From positions 1 through 38,212 of the forward strand of contig CAZSAT010000069.1 in the NCBI GenBank assembly GCA_964604675.1: 38,212 nt of DNA. The letters run 5' to 3'. The notes beneath the pieces are model-generated. The model searched no databases. It saw nothing but the letters and a program-made list of their open reading frames with translations, and was not told the origin of the DNA. This document shows, piece by piece, positions 7,710 to 16,628 of the stretch. Position 1 is the stretch's first letter. Each line of letters starts with the position of its first letter. The translations under genes and the position numbers were made by a program. Source of the stretch: CAZSAT01 sp964604675. GTDB taxonomy: Bacteria > Myxococcota_A > UBA796 > CAJQPC01.

Positions 7710-9422
7710 ATGAGCGACCACGCTTTCGAGACCGCGGCCCGCGAGGCCGTGTACCAGGCGATCTACACCCGGCGCGACATCCGTCACTACCGCCCGGACC
7801 CGGTCCCTCCCGCACTGCTCCGCCGGGTGCTCGACGCCGCCCACCACGCCCCCAGCGTGGGCTTCATGCAGCCGTGGAACTTCCTGGTGGTGCAGAGCCG
7901 CCCGGTCCGGGAGGCGGTGCATGCGCACTTCCTTGACGTCAACCATGCCGCAGCCGAGGTCTGGAGGGACGACCGGAAGCGGCTCTACCAGGGCTTGAAG
8001 CTGCAGGGCCTGCTCGACGCGCCACTCTCCGTGGCCGTGACCTGCGACCCGACCCGCGGCGGACGCCAGGTGCTCGGCCGGCACACGATGAGGGAGACCG
8101 ACGTCTACAGCACCTGCCTGGCGGTGCAGAACCTCTGGCTCGCGGCGCGCGCCGAGGGTCTGGGCGTGGGCTGGATGAGCATCATGCAACCCGAGGTCGT
8201 GAAGCGGCTGGTCGGGATCCCGGACCACGTGGTGCTCGTGGCCTGGCTCACGGTGGGGTGGCCGGTCGAGGTGCCCGACGAACCCATGCTCCAGTCGGTG
8301 GGGTGGCGTCGACGGGGGCCGCTCGACCCGCTGGTCTTCCTCGATCGATGGGGCGCGACCTACGACGGCCTGCCGGAACCGGCGGCCCCCGCGAGCGAGC
8401 CGGACCGTGCCGCACCCACCGCGGCCGTCGATCGGCTGGCCGCCCTCACCCGGCCGCCGGGCAGCCTCGGGTTCCTGGACCAGGTAGCCTTGCGGATGTG
8501 TGGCCTCCAGGGTCGCCCGGATCCGTCGGTGCGCCACAAGCACCTGCTCTTGCTCGCCGGGGATCACGGCGTCACCGCGGAAGGCGTCAGCGCGTACCGG
8601 CCCGAGGTGACCGCGAAGATGGTGCTGCAGTTCGTGGCGGGTGCGGCGGCGGTCAACGCCTTCGCCCGCCAGCATGGCGTGGAGGTCCACGTGGCCGACC
8701 TGGGCGTGGATCACGACTTCCTGGGCGCGACCGGCGTGATCGACCACAAGGTGCGCCGAGGCACCCGCAACCTGACCGAGCAACCGGCGATGACCGAGGG
8801 CGAGCTGGCGGCGTCGCTCGCGGCCGGGGCGTCGCTCGTCGACGGGTTGGAGGCCTGCGATCTGCTGGCGGTGGGGGAGATGGGCATCGGGAACACGACG
8901 GCGGCGGCGGCCCTGGCGTGCGCGCTGCTCGACGAGCCGCCGGAAGAGCTGGTCGGCATCGGCACGGGCGTCGGCGAGCGAACCCGTGCCCGCAAGCGCG
9001 AGGTGGTGCGTCGGGCGCTCGATCGGCACGCCACCACCGATCCGCTCCAGGCGCTCCGCTGCCTCGGCGGCTACGAGATCGCGGGGCTGGTGGGCGTGCT
9101 GCAAGCCGCGGCGCGGCGGCGGGTGATGGTGGTGCTCGACGGGCTGATGACCGGTGTGGCGGCGCTCGTCGCGGTGCGCCTGGATCCCGACGTGCGCCAC
9201 CACCTCGTGGCTGGACACGTGAGCGCCGAGCCGGCGCACCGCCGGCTGCTCGACGAGCTCGGCCTGCGCCCCCTGCTCGACCTGGACATGCGGCTCGGCG
9301 AGGGCAGCGGTGCCGTGCTGGCCGTGGGCCTGATCGAAGCGGCGTGCCGCACGCTCACCGAGATGCGCACCTTCGAGGAGGCGGGCATCGAGCATCCGCT
9401 CGCGCCCGGCGGCCGCGACTGA
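7710..9422 (+). CDS. BluB-CobT fusion: DMB synthase plus DMB phosphoribosyltransferase
   Basis: This is a 570-residue protein with two complete enzyme domains. Residues 10-215 are BluB, which fragments reduced flavin mononucleotide to 5,6-dimethylbenzimidazole (DMB). Visible motifs are RRDIRHYRPD (21-30, with the conserved Asp23), HHAPSVGFMQPWNF, VLGRHTM and LGVGWMSI, whose Ser157 corresponds to the conserved active-site Ser as I recall it. After a short Ala/Pro linker, residues 240-560 are CobT, which makes alpha-ribazole phosphate from nicotinate mononucleotide and DMB. Motifs are TRPPGSLGFLD, AGDHGVTAEGVSAY, VGEMGIGNTT and MRLGEGSGA with the likely catalytic Glu531. The fusion would channel DMB directly into activation, the nucleotide-loop branch of cobalamin assembly. 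It directly follows the ECF transporter, hence the idea that the transporter brings in a corrinoid or benzimidazole. Confidence 0.93.
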   Translation: MSDHAFETAAREAVYQAIYTRRDIRHYRPDPVPPALLRRVLDAAHHAPSVGFMQPWNFLVVQSRPVREAVHAHFLDVNHAAAEVWRDDRKRLYQGLKLQGLLDAPLSVAVTCDPTRGGRQVLGRHTMRETDVYSTCLAVQNLWLAARAEGLGVGWMSIMQPEVVKRLVGIPDHVVLVAWLTVGWPVEVPDEPMLQSVGWRRRGPLDPLVFLDRWGATYDGLPEPAAPASEPDRAAPTAAVDRLAALTRPPGSLGFLDQVALRMCGLQGRPDPSVRHKHLLLLAGDHGVTAEGVSAYRPEVTAKMVLQFVAGAAAVNAFARQHGVEVHVADLGVDHDFLGATGVIDHKVRRGTRNLTEQPAMTEGELAASLAAGASLVDGLEACDLLAVGEMGIGNTTAAAALACALLDEPPEELVGIGTGVGERTRARKREVVRRALDRHATTDPLQALRCLGGYEIAGLVGVLQAAARRRVMVVLDGLMTGVAALVAVRLDPDVRHHLVAGHVSAEPAHRRLLDELGLRPLLDLDMRLGEGSGAVLAVGLIEAACRTLTEMRTFEEAGIEHPLAPGGRD

Positions 9423-9434
9423 TAGTCCCGCTCC

Positions 9435-9758
9435 ATGCTGTTGTTCGTCGCCCTGTCCTGCAAGAGCCTCGAAGAGGACGCCTTCGGCGCGGAGCTGACC
9501 ACCGCGAGCTGCGCCACCTACGAGCGCTGCTCCGTGCTCTGGCTCTGGGACGACGACCTGGCGGCGTGTGAGGCGGCCGCCCCGGTGAACGCCGAAGTGC
9601 TCGGCGAGAGCTGCGAAGCCTACGATCCGGAGGCCGCCGAGAGCTGCCTCGACGCCTGGACGGTGTTGAGCTGTGAGAGCCTCTTCGCTGGCGACACCCC
9701 CGAGAGCTGTGCTTCGGTGTGTGCGACCGATGAGGTCGTGGAGGACACCGGCGCATGA
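9435..9758 (+). CDS. Small cysteine-rich lipoprotein-like protein
   Basis: This protein has 107 residues. An in-frame TAG at 9423 rules out an upstream start, so the N-terminus is fixed as MLLFVALSC. That is only eight residues before a candidate lipid-acceptor Cys, with no basic residue. The protein has nine Cys in total, an acidic composition and many Ala/Glu. The even number left after the anchor suggests a disulphide-bonded periplasmic or surface protein. It ends EVVEDTGA. It lies 12 bases after the BluB-CobT stop and could be co-transcribed. I recognise no family. Confidence 0.6.
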   Translation: MLLFVALSCKSLEEDAFGAELTTASCATYERCSVLWLWDDDLAACEAAAPVNAEVLGESCEAYDPEAAESCLDAWTVLSCESLFAGDTPESCASVCATDEVVEDTGA

Positions 9759-9811
9759 TCCTGCTCCGGTGGTATGGCCTGCCGGCGATCGACGCGGGCT
9801 GCTGACCGGGC

Positions 9812-11575
9812 TCAGGCGCTGTGTCGCCTGTCCAGGGCGTCGCGCACATGCTGCTGCAGCTCCGGAGGCCGAATGGGCTTGGGGATGTAGGCATCCATGC
9901 CCGCGTCCAGGCACTGCTGCTCGTCGCCCTCCATGGCGTTGGCGGTCATGGCCAGGACGGGCACGTCGATCCCCGCGGCTCGCAGCCGGCGGCAGGCCTC
10001 GAAGCCGTCCATCACCGGCATCTGGCAGTCCATCAGCACCAGGTCCCAGCGCTCCCTCAAGACCCGTTCGAGGGCCTGGCGCCCGTCGCCCACCACCACG
10101 ACCTGGCAGCCCATGGCTTCGATCACGAGTCGGGCGAAGTGTTGGTTGACGGGGTTGTCTTCGGCCACCAACACCTTGCGACCGACGGCGAGCGGCACGA
10201 TGGCTTGGGGTGTGCGGCGGCGCTTGCTGCTGCTGCTGGTGACCTCCAAGGGCACCGTGAACCAGAAGCTCGATCCCAGGTGGAGCTCGGAGCGGAAGCC
10301 GATGCTGCCGCCCATGAGCTCGACCAGCCGCGCGCTGATCGCCAGGCCCAGGCCCGTGCCGCCGAAGCGGCGGGTCGTGGAGCTGTCGGCTTGCCGGAAG
10401 GGCTGGAAGAGCCGGCGCTGCACGTCGCGCGGGATGCCGACCCCCGTGTCGTCCACGGTGAAGGTGACGCGATCGTCGGCGAAGGTCGCGGAGACGCGCA
10501 CGGAGCCGTGCTCGGTGAACTTCACCGCGTTGCCGACGAGGTTGGTGAGCACCTGCACCACCCGGACCTGGTCGCCGAGCACCCAGTTCGGGCAGTCCTC
10601 CGCGAGGTCGACCACCATCGCCACCGACTTCTCATCCGCGCGGCTCCCAGCGAGCCGGGCGACCTGGTGCACGACGTCGTGCAGCGCGAACGGCGCGTGC
10701 TCGAGCTCCACGCGGCCGGCGTCCACCTTGGAGAAGTCCAGGATGTCGTCGACCAGCCGCAACAGGGTCTCGCCGGAGCGGCGGATCAGCTCGGCGTGGG
10801 AGCGCTGGTCGGCGTCCAGGGTGGTGCCGAGCAGCAGCTCCGTCATGCCGATCACGCCGTTCATCGGCGTGCGGATCTCATGGCTCATCGTGGCGAGGAA
10901 CTCGGCCTTGATGTTGGCGCTTCGCTCGGCCTCGTCCCGAGCCTGGGCCAGCGCTTCGTTGGTGCTGTTCAGGGCGGAGAGCGCGCGGGCGCGGGCGTTC
11001 TCGAAGAGCACGCCGTAGCTCAGGAGGAGGATCGCCACGATGCCGGCGCTCAGGTAGTCCACGGTGGAACGCCAGCCCTCCGGGAGCAGGTTCGGGTAGC
11101 TGTGCCCGGCCTCGCCTGTGCCCCAGAACGCGGCATAGGCGAGCAGGGTCGCGCCGCACCACCCCACCGCGGCGCGACGTCCGAGGAGCAACAGCGACAG
11201 GAGCGGCACCGGCCCCAGCCAGATCAGGCCAGGGGCCGCTGCGCCGCCGGTGAAGTACGAGACGCCGATCAGGCCCGCGAAGCCCGCGGCCATCAACAGG
11301 TGGGTGGCGGGTCCGACCGTGCCCGTGCGACCGAGCAGCGTGGGCACGAGGCAGGCGGCGGCCATCGCACCGGTGACCAACGCGACCAGCGGCCACGCGC
11401 CCGCGAGCGCGTACACGACCACGAACGGCAGCGCGCCGATCTCCATGCTCAGCCACGCACCGACCAGGATGCGCGACCGCCGGAGCACGTCGGCGTCGTG
11501 CCGGACCGCTTCCGGCACGAACGGGTCCACCCCCTCCAGGATCTCGTCGAGCCAGGGATCCGCTTGTGGGCTCAC
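9812..11575 (-). CDS. Hybrid sensor histidine kinase with C-terminal receiver domain
   Basis: This 587-residue protein starts at GTG 11575 (SD GGAGGG about nine bases upstream). Reading further upstream in this frame would run antisense-like through the neighbouring pseudogene. Residues 35-190 hold about six membrane helices with short loops, so it probably senses within or near the membrane. HisKA follows with H-box SHEIRTPMNGV (His232 is the phosphorylation site). The HATPase_c domain shows NLVGNAVKFTE (N box), DDTGVGIP (G1), FRQADSSTTRRFGGTGLGL (F and G2). A receiver domain (467-580) has the phospho-acceptor Asp516 in LVLMDCQMP and a Lys in PKPIRP. There is no separate output regulator nearby, so phosphate probably goes to a distant partner. 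It converges with the Cys-rich gene. Confidence 0.92.
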   Translation of the reverse strand: MSPQADPWLDEILEGVDPFVPEAVRHDADVLRRSRILVGAWLSMEIGALPFVVVYALAGAWPLVALVTGAMAAACLVPTLLGRTGTVGPATHLLMAAGFAGLIGVSYFTGGAAAPGLIWLGPVPLLSLLLLGRRAAVGWCGATLLAYAAFWGTGEAGHSYPNLLPEGWRSTVDYLSAGIVAILLLSYGVLFENARARALSALNSTNEALAQARDEAERSANIKAEFLATMSHEIRTPMNGVIGMTELLLGTTLDADQRSHAELIRRSGETLLRLVDDILDFSKVDAGRVELEHAPFALHDVVHQVARLAGSRADEKSVAMVVDLAEDCPNWVLGDQVRVVQVLTNLVGNAVKFTEHGSVRVSATFADDRVTFTVDDTGVGIPRDVQRRLFQPFRQADSSTTRRFGGTGLGLAISARLVELMGGSIGFRSELHLGSSFWFTVPLEVTSSSSKRRRTPQAIVPLAVGRKVLVAEDNPVNQHFARLVIEAMGCQVVVVGDGRQALERVLRERWDLVLMDCQMPVMDGFEACRRLRAAGIDVPVLAMTANAMEGDEQQCLDAGMDAYIPKPIRPPELQQHVRDALDRRHSA

Positions 11576-11597
11576 GGAAGGCGCCCTCCAGGATCCG

Positions 11598-12207
11598 TCA
11601 TCGGCCGCCGCGAAGTTGCACTTGAGCGAAGTGTTCGCGGCGTCGGCGCGCGGCGACCAAGGCCAGGAGCAGCCACCAGGCGGGAGCCGGGCTGGCCCTC
11701 CCGCAGGCGCACCCCGACGCGGGTTCCTGGGGGCCGGCGGTGCGCGTGTACGCGTCGGTTTCGGCCGTGTCGGTCGGCTCGGCTCCTTGCTCGGAATCGT
11801 GGGCGCCCGTGTCCTCCTCCGGTGCGTCCTCCTCATCGTCGACCGGCTCCTCCTCCTCCGGGTCCTTCTCCTCGTCTTCGGGCTCGTCCGCAGGCTCCGT
11901 GGTGCAGGGCCCGAGGTCGGCGATGACCTCGGCGTAGGCGTCGTAGACCCCGGTCGTCTCGAGGTCCTCGTCCAACAGCCCCCAGCTGTAGCCGCTCGGG
12001 TCGTCGTGCAGGTCGTACCAGAAGATCGCCTCGAGCTCGGGCCAGGTCCCGTAGGCCTGGCGGTGGGCTCCATCTGGAACCAGTTCATGTCGAAGCGCAG
12101 CCGTCCGAGCCCCGCTTCGGCGGCCAGGTCCAGGGCCTCGTCGGAGGCCTGGTGGGCGTTGACGCCGTAGGGGCGAGCGCGGCGAGTGCAGGAGCGAGCA
12201 GCCACAC
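11598..12207 (-). pseudogene. Decayed glycoside-hydrolase-like surface protein with MYXO-CTERM-like tail
   Basis: Coherent protein is split over three frames. From GTG 12207 one frame gives a signal peptide, (M)WLLAPALAALA. A second frame then gives PYGVNAHQASDEALD and LRFDMNWFQMEP, which look like the N-terminal barrel strands of a clan-A-type glycoside hydrolase. A third frame gives WPELEAIFWYDLHDDPSGY and SWGLLDEDL, like the end of such a barrel, then a long Glu/Asp/Thr-rich linker and GCACG, a hydrophobic helix and an Arg cluster (MYXO-CTERM-like sorting tail). The first shift sits in a C run and could be a one-base loss. The second coincides with loss of most of the catalytic domain, judged from the missing middle. 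The gene is therefore almost certainly non-functional. Confidence 0.65.
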
Positions 12208-12255
12208 GGCCGAGCCCGTCGGTGCCGGGACCCCGAGCCTATCGGGCTGCGCTCA

Positions 12256-13971
12256 TCACTGCACACCCGCCATGCGGCGGCCGTGTTCGACCGGGTGCTC
12301 GTACGAGCGGCGCGTCCAGGGCTCGTCTTCGCGTTGGAGGGTCCACGCCAGCTCGTCTGGCGCCTCCACGTCGCCGAGCGACCAGAGCACCAGGGAGCCG
12401 TCGATCGCCGTGGGCTCGCCCAACGCGGTGGCGACCATGCGCTCCGGACGGTGGTGGTGTTCGCTCACCGAGGAGCGGTCCAGCAGGATCCAGCGCACGT
12501 CCCAGCCTGCGAGTGCTGCGCGGTCTTCGGCGTCGAGGGGCTCGATGCGGCCCTCCAGCAGCCGCTCCAGGTGGCGCACGGTCGGATGTTCGAGGCGCTC
12601 GCGGTAGCGCTCGGGCCAGTACACGGGGGCGTTGTCGAGAGGCCCCCCGAACAGGGGCCGGTGGTGGTGCGCCTGCCAGACGTAGGTGAGACCCGAGCGG
12701 TTCAGGGGCAAGGTCAGCACCGTGCCCTCCTGGGTCCCCAACCAGGTGACCAGGGCGGGCGCCTCCAGCGACCGGGTCGTCAGCGGGAACAGCCCGGCGG
12801 ACGCGTACTGGGCGGCGGTGCCCGCAACGAGGCCGACGACCGCCGGCAGCGCGAGCCGCGGCCAGCGCGTGAGCAGGAAGCCCACGCCCAGGCTGGAGGC
12901 CAGCGCCGCGATGGACAGGAAGCGGTACGGGTGCCAGAGGCGCTCGAGGAAGGGCAGGCCGTGCCAGGCGATGAGGTAGTGCGGCATCGAGAAGCGCTGG
13001 CCGGCCACCTCGACCAGCGGGCCGACAGCGAAGGCCGCAGCGGCGACGAACACGAACGCCCAGGGCCCGCGTCCGGGGCCGAGGAGCAGCCAGAGCAGCA
13101 GCGGCACCCCCGTGACCACGGTGAGGTAGAGCGGTGGTCCGAGCGCCTCCAGGGCCCACCAGCCCTGGGTCGAGTCGATGACGTTGTCGAGGTCGCTGGG
13201 CAGGTCGAGCCAGCCCCCGCCGCTTCCGCTGCCCGGGATGGCGCCGGCGTCCCACAGTCCCTGCATCGCCAGGGCCGCTGGGGCGATGAGCACGCTGCAG
13301 ACCGCACCGGCTGCGAGGTAGCGCCGCCAGAGTCCCCGTCGATCGGGGTGGCCCACGGTGGTGTGCAGCGCGACGACGAACAGCGCGAGCGCCAGGAACC
13401 AGCCGTTGAACCAGTAGATCAGGGCGTGCAGGGTGGTCAGCACGCCCGCGGCGAGGGGCGCCCGCCATCCCGGCTCCGAGCAGCGGACGAAGGCCGCGAC
13501 CGCGAGCGGGGCGAACGCCAGCAGCGCCTGGCTGGGGCGCCCGTAGCTGAGCTCGTACAGGGCGAAGGGGTGCAGCTCGAAGGCCACCGTGGCGGCGACC
13601 GCCGGAGCCGCGGGCAGGAGCCGGCGCGCCAGCACGTCGAAGGCCAGGGCGTTGGCGAAGAGCACCAACGCCACGTGCCACGCCTGCCAGCCCGGGTGCC
13701 CGAGCAGCGCGACGAGCGGCGCGGCGAGCAGGGCGTCGAACACCTGCCCGCCGTTCTCGCGGAACAGGTCGTAGCCACCGGGCGCGTAGACCAGGTCCAC
13801 GTGGAGCGGGTTCTGCAGCACCGAGAGCGCGTGGTGGACCCACCAATAGAGCCAGATGGTGCCATCGGCGTCGTAGCCGGTGCCCACGACCGTGTCCGGC
13901 CCGAGCCCGCGCATCACCGCAGCGAGCGCGAGCGCGGCGTAGAGAGCGCTCGCGCCCCAGCGTCCGGCCAT
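12256..13971 (-). CDS. Polytopic membrane protein, GT-C glycosyltransferase-like
   Basis: The protein has 571 residues from ATG 13971; a GTG at 13980 would add three. About ten or more hydrophobic helices span residues 10-400, followed by a soluble C-terminal part of about 170 residues. The first loop after helix 1 carries GYDADGTIWLYWWV and later PGGYDLFRENGG. The layout of acidic residues in the first extracytoplasmic loop and a C-terminal soluble domain is what polyprenyl-phosphate-dependent GT-C transferases and YfhO-like proteins show. The family assignment rests on layout, not on a diagnostic motif. Conserved-looking spots include LHPFALYELSYGRPSQ and ERLWHPYRFLS. It follows the frameshifted anti-sigma-like gene in the same direction, about 30 bases away. 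Confidence 0.6.
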   Translation of the reverse strand: MAGRWGASALYAALALAAVMRGLGPDTVVGTGYDADGTIWLYWWVHHALSVLQNPLHVDLVYAPGGYDLFRENGGQVFDALLAAPLVALLGHPGWQAWHVALVLFANALAFDVLARRLLPAAPAVAATVAFELHPFALYELSYGRPSQALLAFAPLAVAAFVRCSEPGWRAPLAAGVLTTLHALIYWFNGWFLALALFVVALHTTVGHPDRRGLWRRYLAAGAVCSVLIAPAALAMQGLWDAGAIPGSGSGGGWLDLPSDLDNVIDSTQGWWALEALGPPLYLTVVTGVPLLLWLLLGPGRGPWAFVFVAAAAFAVGPLVEVAGQRFSMPHYLIAWHGLPFLERLWHPYRFLSIAALASSLGVGFLLTRWPRLALPAVVGLVAGTAAQYASAGLFPLTTRSLEAPALVTWLGTQEGTVLTLPLNRSGLTYVWQAHHHRPLFGGPLDNAPVYWPERYRERLEHPTVRHLERLLEGRIEPLDAEDRAALAGWDVRWILLDRSSVSEHHHRPERMVATALGEPTAIDGSLVLWSLGDVEAPDELAWTLQREDEPWTRRSYEHPVEHGRRMAGVQ

Positions 13972-14004
13972 CCTGCTCACACCGGCATGCTACCGCTCGG
14001 ACCG

Positions 14005-14648
14005 CTACTGCTCGGGCATCAGCTCCGAGACCGCGGCCTCGACGAGGCTCTCGCTCCGCCAGCCGACCCGTGTGGAGAGGTCGTCCCCGTCGTCTCCGCT
14101 GGGGTCCGCGATGGCCAGCGCCGCCATCTTGACCTCCCCGTCGTCGGTTCCGACCCGGCTGACGTTGAGGGACACCCGGGCGTCGTCTTCGCCGGTGATG
14201 GCGTCGACTGCGGCGCGCAGGGTGTCGTCCCAGGCTTCGGCGTCGCCGCCCTCGATCAAGGCGATGCAGGGGTACTCGGAGCCGTCGACGTCGAAGAGCG
14301 CGAGGTCCTCGGACCCGGCCAGACCGGCCGGCTGCCATCCTCCAGCAACAGGGTGGGGGCATCGGTGGCGCCCATGAACCAGACCAGGAGCACGGCGGCG
14401 AGGGCGGCGAGGGCCATGCCGGCCGACGGTGGCTTCCGGTTGGCGCGGGCCGGGCCCACCACCCGGTGGTCCAACACCGGCGGGGCCTCCAGCTCGCCCA
14501 GACCCGCGAGGTGCTGAGGGAGCGCCCGCATGGCCTCCCAGGCCGCAGCGAGCTCCGGGTCCTCCGCGATGGGGGCGTGCAACGCCGCCGCGTCCTGGCC
14601 GTCCAGCTCGCCGTCCAGCAGGAGGGAGAGCTTCTCGAGGTGGGTCAT
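14005..14648 (-). pseudogene. Anti-sigma-factor-like membrane protein, frameshifted
   Basis: From ATG 14648 (SD GGGAGG) the frame reads MTHLEKLSLLLDGELDG and DPELAAAWEAMRALPQHLAG. This is the helical N-terminal pattern of membrane-anchored anti-sigma factors, though the zinc-binding His/Cys of zf-HC2 are not seen. One helix follows (MALAALAAVLLVWFMGA). Shortly after LLLEDG this frame turns into Ser/Thr/Pro junk and stops at 14256. Meanwhile another frame carries sensible protein: EDLALFDVDGSEYPCIALIE, leading into GGDAEAWDDTLRAAVDAITG and on to a stop at 14005. A one-base indel between roughly 14290 and 14345 would rejoin them. It could be a true lesion or a sequencing error. No sigma factor gene is adjacent. 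Confidence 0.6.
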
Positions 14649-14747
14649 CGGGTGCCTCCCATCAGCTGCGCGAGGCGCGCCCGTGCGCGGTGCTTGCACG
14701 GAGGGGTGCACGCGGCAGGGGCTCAGGAGGTTCCCACGTAGGCCTGC

Positions 14748-16538
14748 TCAGCTGTCGAGGTGACCCACGTCGCTGTCGCCCATCTCCACGCCGCCCGCGG
14801 GGAAGTACTCCGCCCAGCGCGCGTGGACCAGCTTCGCCGTGTCGGGGTCGCAGAACAGCTCGTCGGGCAGGTTGGGCTTCTTCCGGGCGTCGAGCAGCAC
14901 CGGACCGGTGTAGACCAGGTGGTGGCGGTGCACGCGGTGCCTGGCGTGCAGGTCGGCTGCAGGCTCGAAGCGCGTGAAGGTGGTCCAGAGGAAGCGCGCG
15001 TCGCTGCGTGTGGCCTCCTCCACGTCGTCCACGAGCACGACGAGCGGCCAGTCCGGAGCGCGGTCGGCCAGCTCGAGCGGGACCTGCGTCATGTCCTTCC
15101 ACCCGGGCGCCTGCACGACCAGGCAGCCGCCGCAGTACGCCTTGGCCGGACCGAAGCCGGGGGGAAGCTCGCCCTGGAACTGCCGGGGCAGATCGCGGAC
15201 CGGCTCGCCGATGCCGAGCATCACGCCCTTGCTGCCCTTGTTCACCTCGGGACCGGTGTAGTCCAGCGTGTCCATGCTGAGGTTGGACAAGACGTAGAGG
15301 TCCGTCTCGGGCCGGAAGCGCGCGAGCACGGCTTCCAGCGTGGCGGGGAAGTCCTTCAGGTCCACGGGCGCGTCGGTGAGCAGCAGGAACTTGGTCAGCG
15401 ACAGCTGACCCTCTCCCAGGATCCGGAAGGCCGAGGCCATCGCCTCGCGCTCGTAGCGCTCGTGCACCACGGCGGCCGAGAGGCTGTGGTAGCCCGTCTC
15501 GCCGTAGCTCCACAGGCTGCGCACGGCCGGCATCACCAACGGGAAGAGCGGACTCAGCAGCTCGGTGAGGAAGTCGCCCAGGAAGAAGTCCTCCTGGCGC
15601 GGCTTGCCCACGACCGTCGCTGGGAAGATCGGGTCCTTGCGGCGGCAGAGCGCCTTGCACTGGAACACCGGGTAGTCGTGCTCCAGCGAGTAGTACCCGT
15701 AGTGGTCGCCGAAGGGGCCCTCGGGCCGTCGGACGTGCGGGGGCACCTCGCCCACCAGCGCGAACTCCGCGTTCGCCACCAGCGGGTGAGGCCCGACCGG
15801 GTTCGGCGTGCGGGGCAGCTTGCCGCCCAGCGCGAGGGACGCGAGCAGCAGCTCGGGCACGTTCTCGGGCAGCGGCGCGATGGCCGAGAGCATCAGCGCC
15901 GGTGGCCCCCCGACGAAGACGGTGACCGGGAGCGGCTGATCGGCGGCCTCCGCGGCCGCGTGGTGGAACCCGCCGCCCTTGCCGATCTGCCAGTGCATGC
16001 CGGTGGTGCGGTCGTCGTAGCGCTGGACCCGGTACATGCCGAGGTTGTGGCCGCCGTGCTCCGGGTGCTCGGTGTAGACCAGGGGCAGCGTGATGAAGGG
16101 GCCGCCGTCCTCCTTCCAGCAGTGCAGCATGGGCAGGCGGTCGAGCGCCGGCGGGTCGTCGACCACCTCGGTCACCGCGCCGCCCGAGCGCGTGGCCATG
16201 CCGACCTTGGTCGCCTCCCAGAAGAAGCTCCGGTTGTCCCAGAGCTTGCCCACGGTCGGCGGCACCAGCTCGTGGGTGAGGTCGACCAGCTTCTGCACGA
16301 AGGCCTGCGGCCGCTTGCCGAAGGCCAGCTCCACCCGCTTCGCGTTGCCGAAGAGGTTCGTCACCACCGGGAACGAGGCGCCGCTCGGGCGCTTGAAGAG
16401 CAGGGCGGGCCCCTCGGCGGCGATGACCCGGCGGTGGATCTCGGCGATCTCGAGGTGGGGGTCGCACGGCACGTCGATCGCGACGAGCTCGCCCTCGCGG
16501 CGCAGCAGATCGACGAAGGTCTGGAGATCGGGGATCAC
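14748..16538 (-). CDS. ubiD: UbiD-family prenylated-FMN decarboxylase
   Basis: This 596-residue protein starts at GTG 16538 with SD GGAGG. The N-terminus MIPDLQTFVDLLRREGEL, the GPALLFKRPSGASFPVVTNL segment and the later IGKGGGFHH are UbiD family features. EGPFGDHYGYYSLEHDYPVF carries the conserved acidic residue in the E-G-P-F-G-(D/E)-H-(T/Y)-G-Y-Y active-site motif. NLGMYRVQRYDDRTTGMHWQ contains the Arg/Asp region that binds metal and prenyl-FMN. Family members reversibly decarboxylate aromatic or alpha,beta-unsaturated acids. Chromosomal copies of about 600 residues often serve quinone synthesis (ubiquinone or futalosine menaquinone), but I cannot assign the substrate. No ubiX-like prenyltransferase is in the window. 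It is divergent from the secreted protein at 16629. Confidence 0.9.
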   Translation of the reverse strand: MIPDLQTFVDLLRREGELVAIDVPCDPHLEIAEIHRRVIAAEGPALLFKRPSGASFPVVTNLFGNAKRVELAFGKRPQAFVQKLVDLTHELVPPTVGKLWDNRSFFWEATKVGMATRSGGAVTEVVDDPPALDRLPMLHCWKEDGGPFITLPLVYTEHPEHGGHNLGMYRVQRYDDRTTGMHWQIGKGGGFHHAAAEAADQPLPVTVFVGGPPALMLSAIAPLPENVPELLLASLALGGKLPRTPNPVGPHPLVANAEFALVGEVPPHVRRPEGPFGDHYGYYSLEHDYPVFQCKALCRRKDPIFPATVVGKPRQEDFFLGDFLTELLSPLFPLVMPAVRSLWSYGETGYHSLSAAVVHERYEREAMASAFRILGEGQLSLTKFLLLTDAPVDLKDFPATLEAVLARFRPETDLYVLSNLSMDTLDYTGPEVNKGSKGVMLGIGEPVRDLPRQFQGELPPGFGPAKAYCGGCLVVQAPGWKDMTQVPLELADRAPDWPLVVLVDDVEEATRSDARFLWTTFTRFEPAADLHARHRVHRHHLVYTGPVLLDARKKPNLPDELFCDPDTAKLVHARWAEYFPAGGVEMGDSDVGHLDS

Positions 16539-16628
16539 AGGGGCCTCCGGGCCGCCCGCTTAACGTGCAACCCCGACGCAATCGGTGGCGCTGGTCGCCC
16601 GTGGTTCGCTTAGGATGTCGGAGTCCCC

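Noticed and set aside
7677..9914. 745-codon minus-strand frame opposite BluB-CobT
   Set aside because: No recognisable domain and skewed composition. The sense strand holds two enzyme domains with all motifs.
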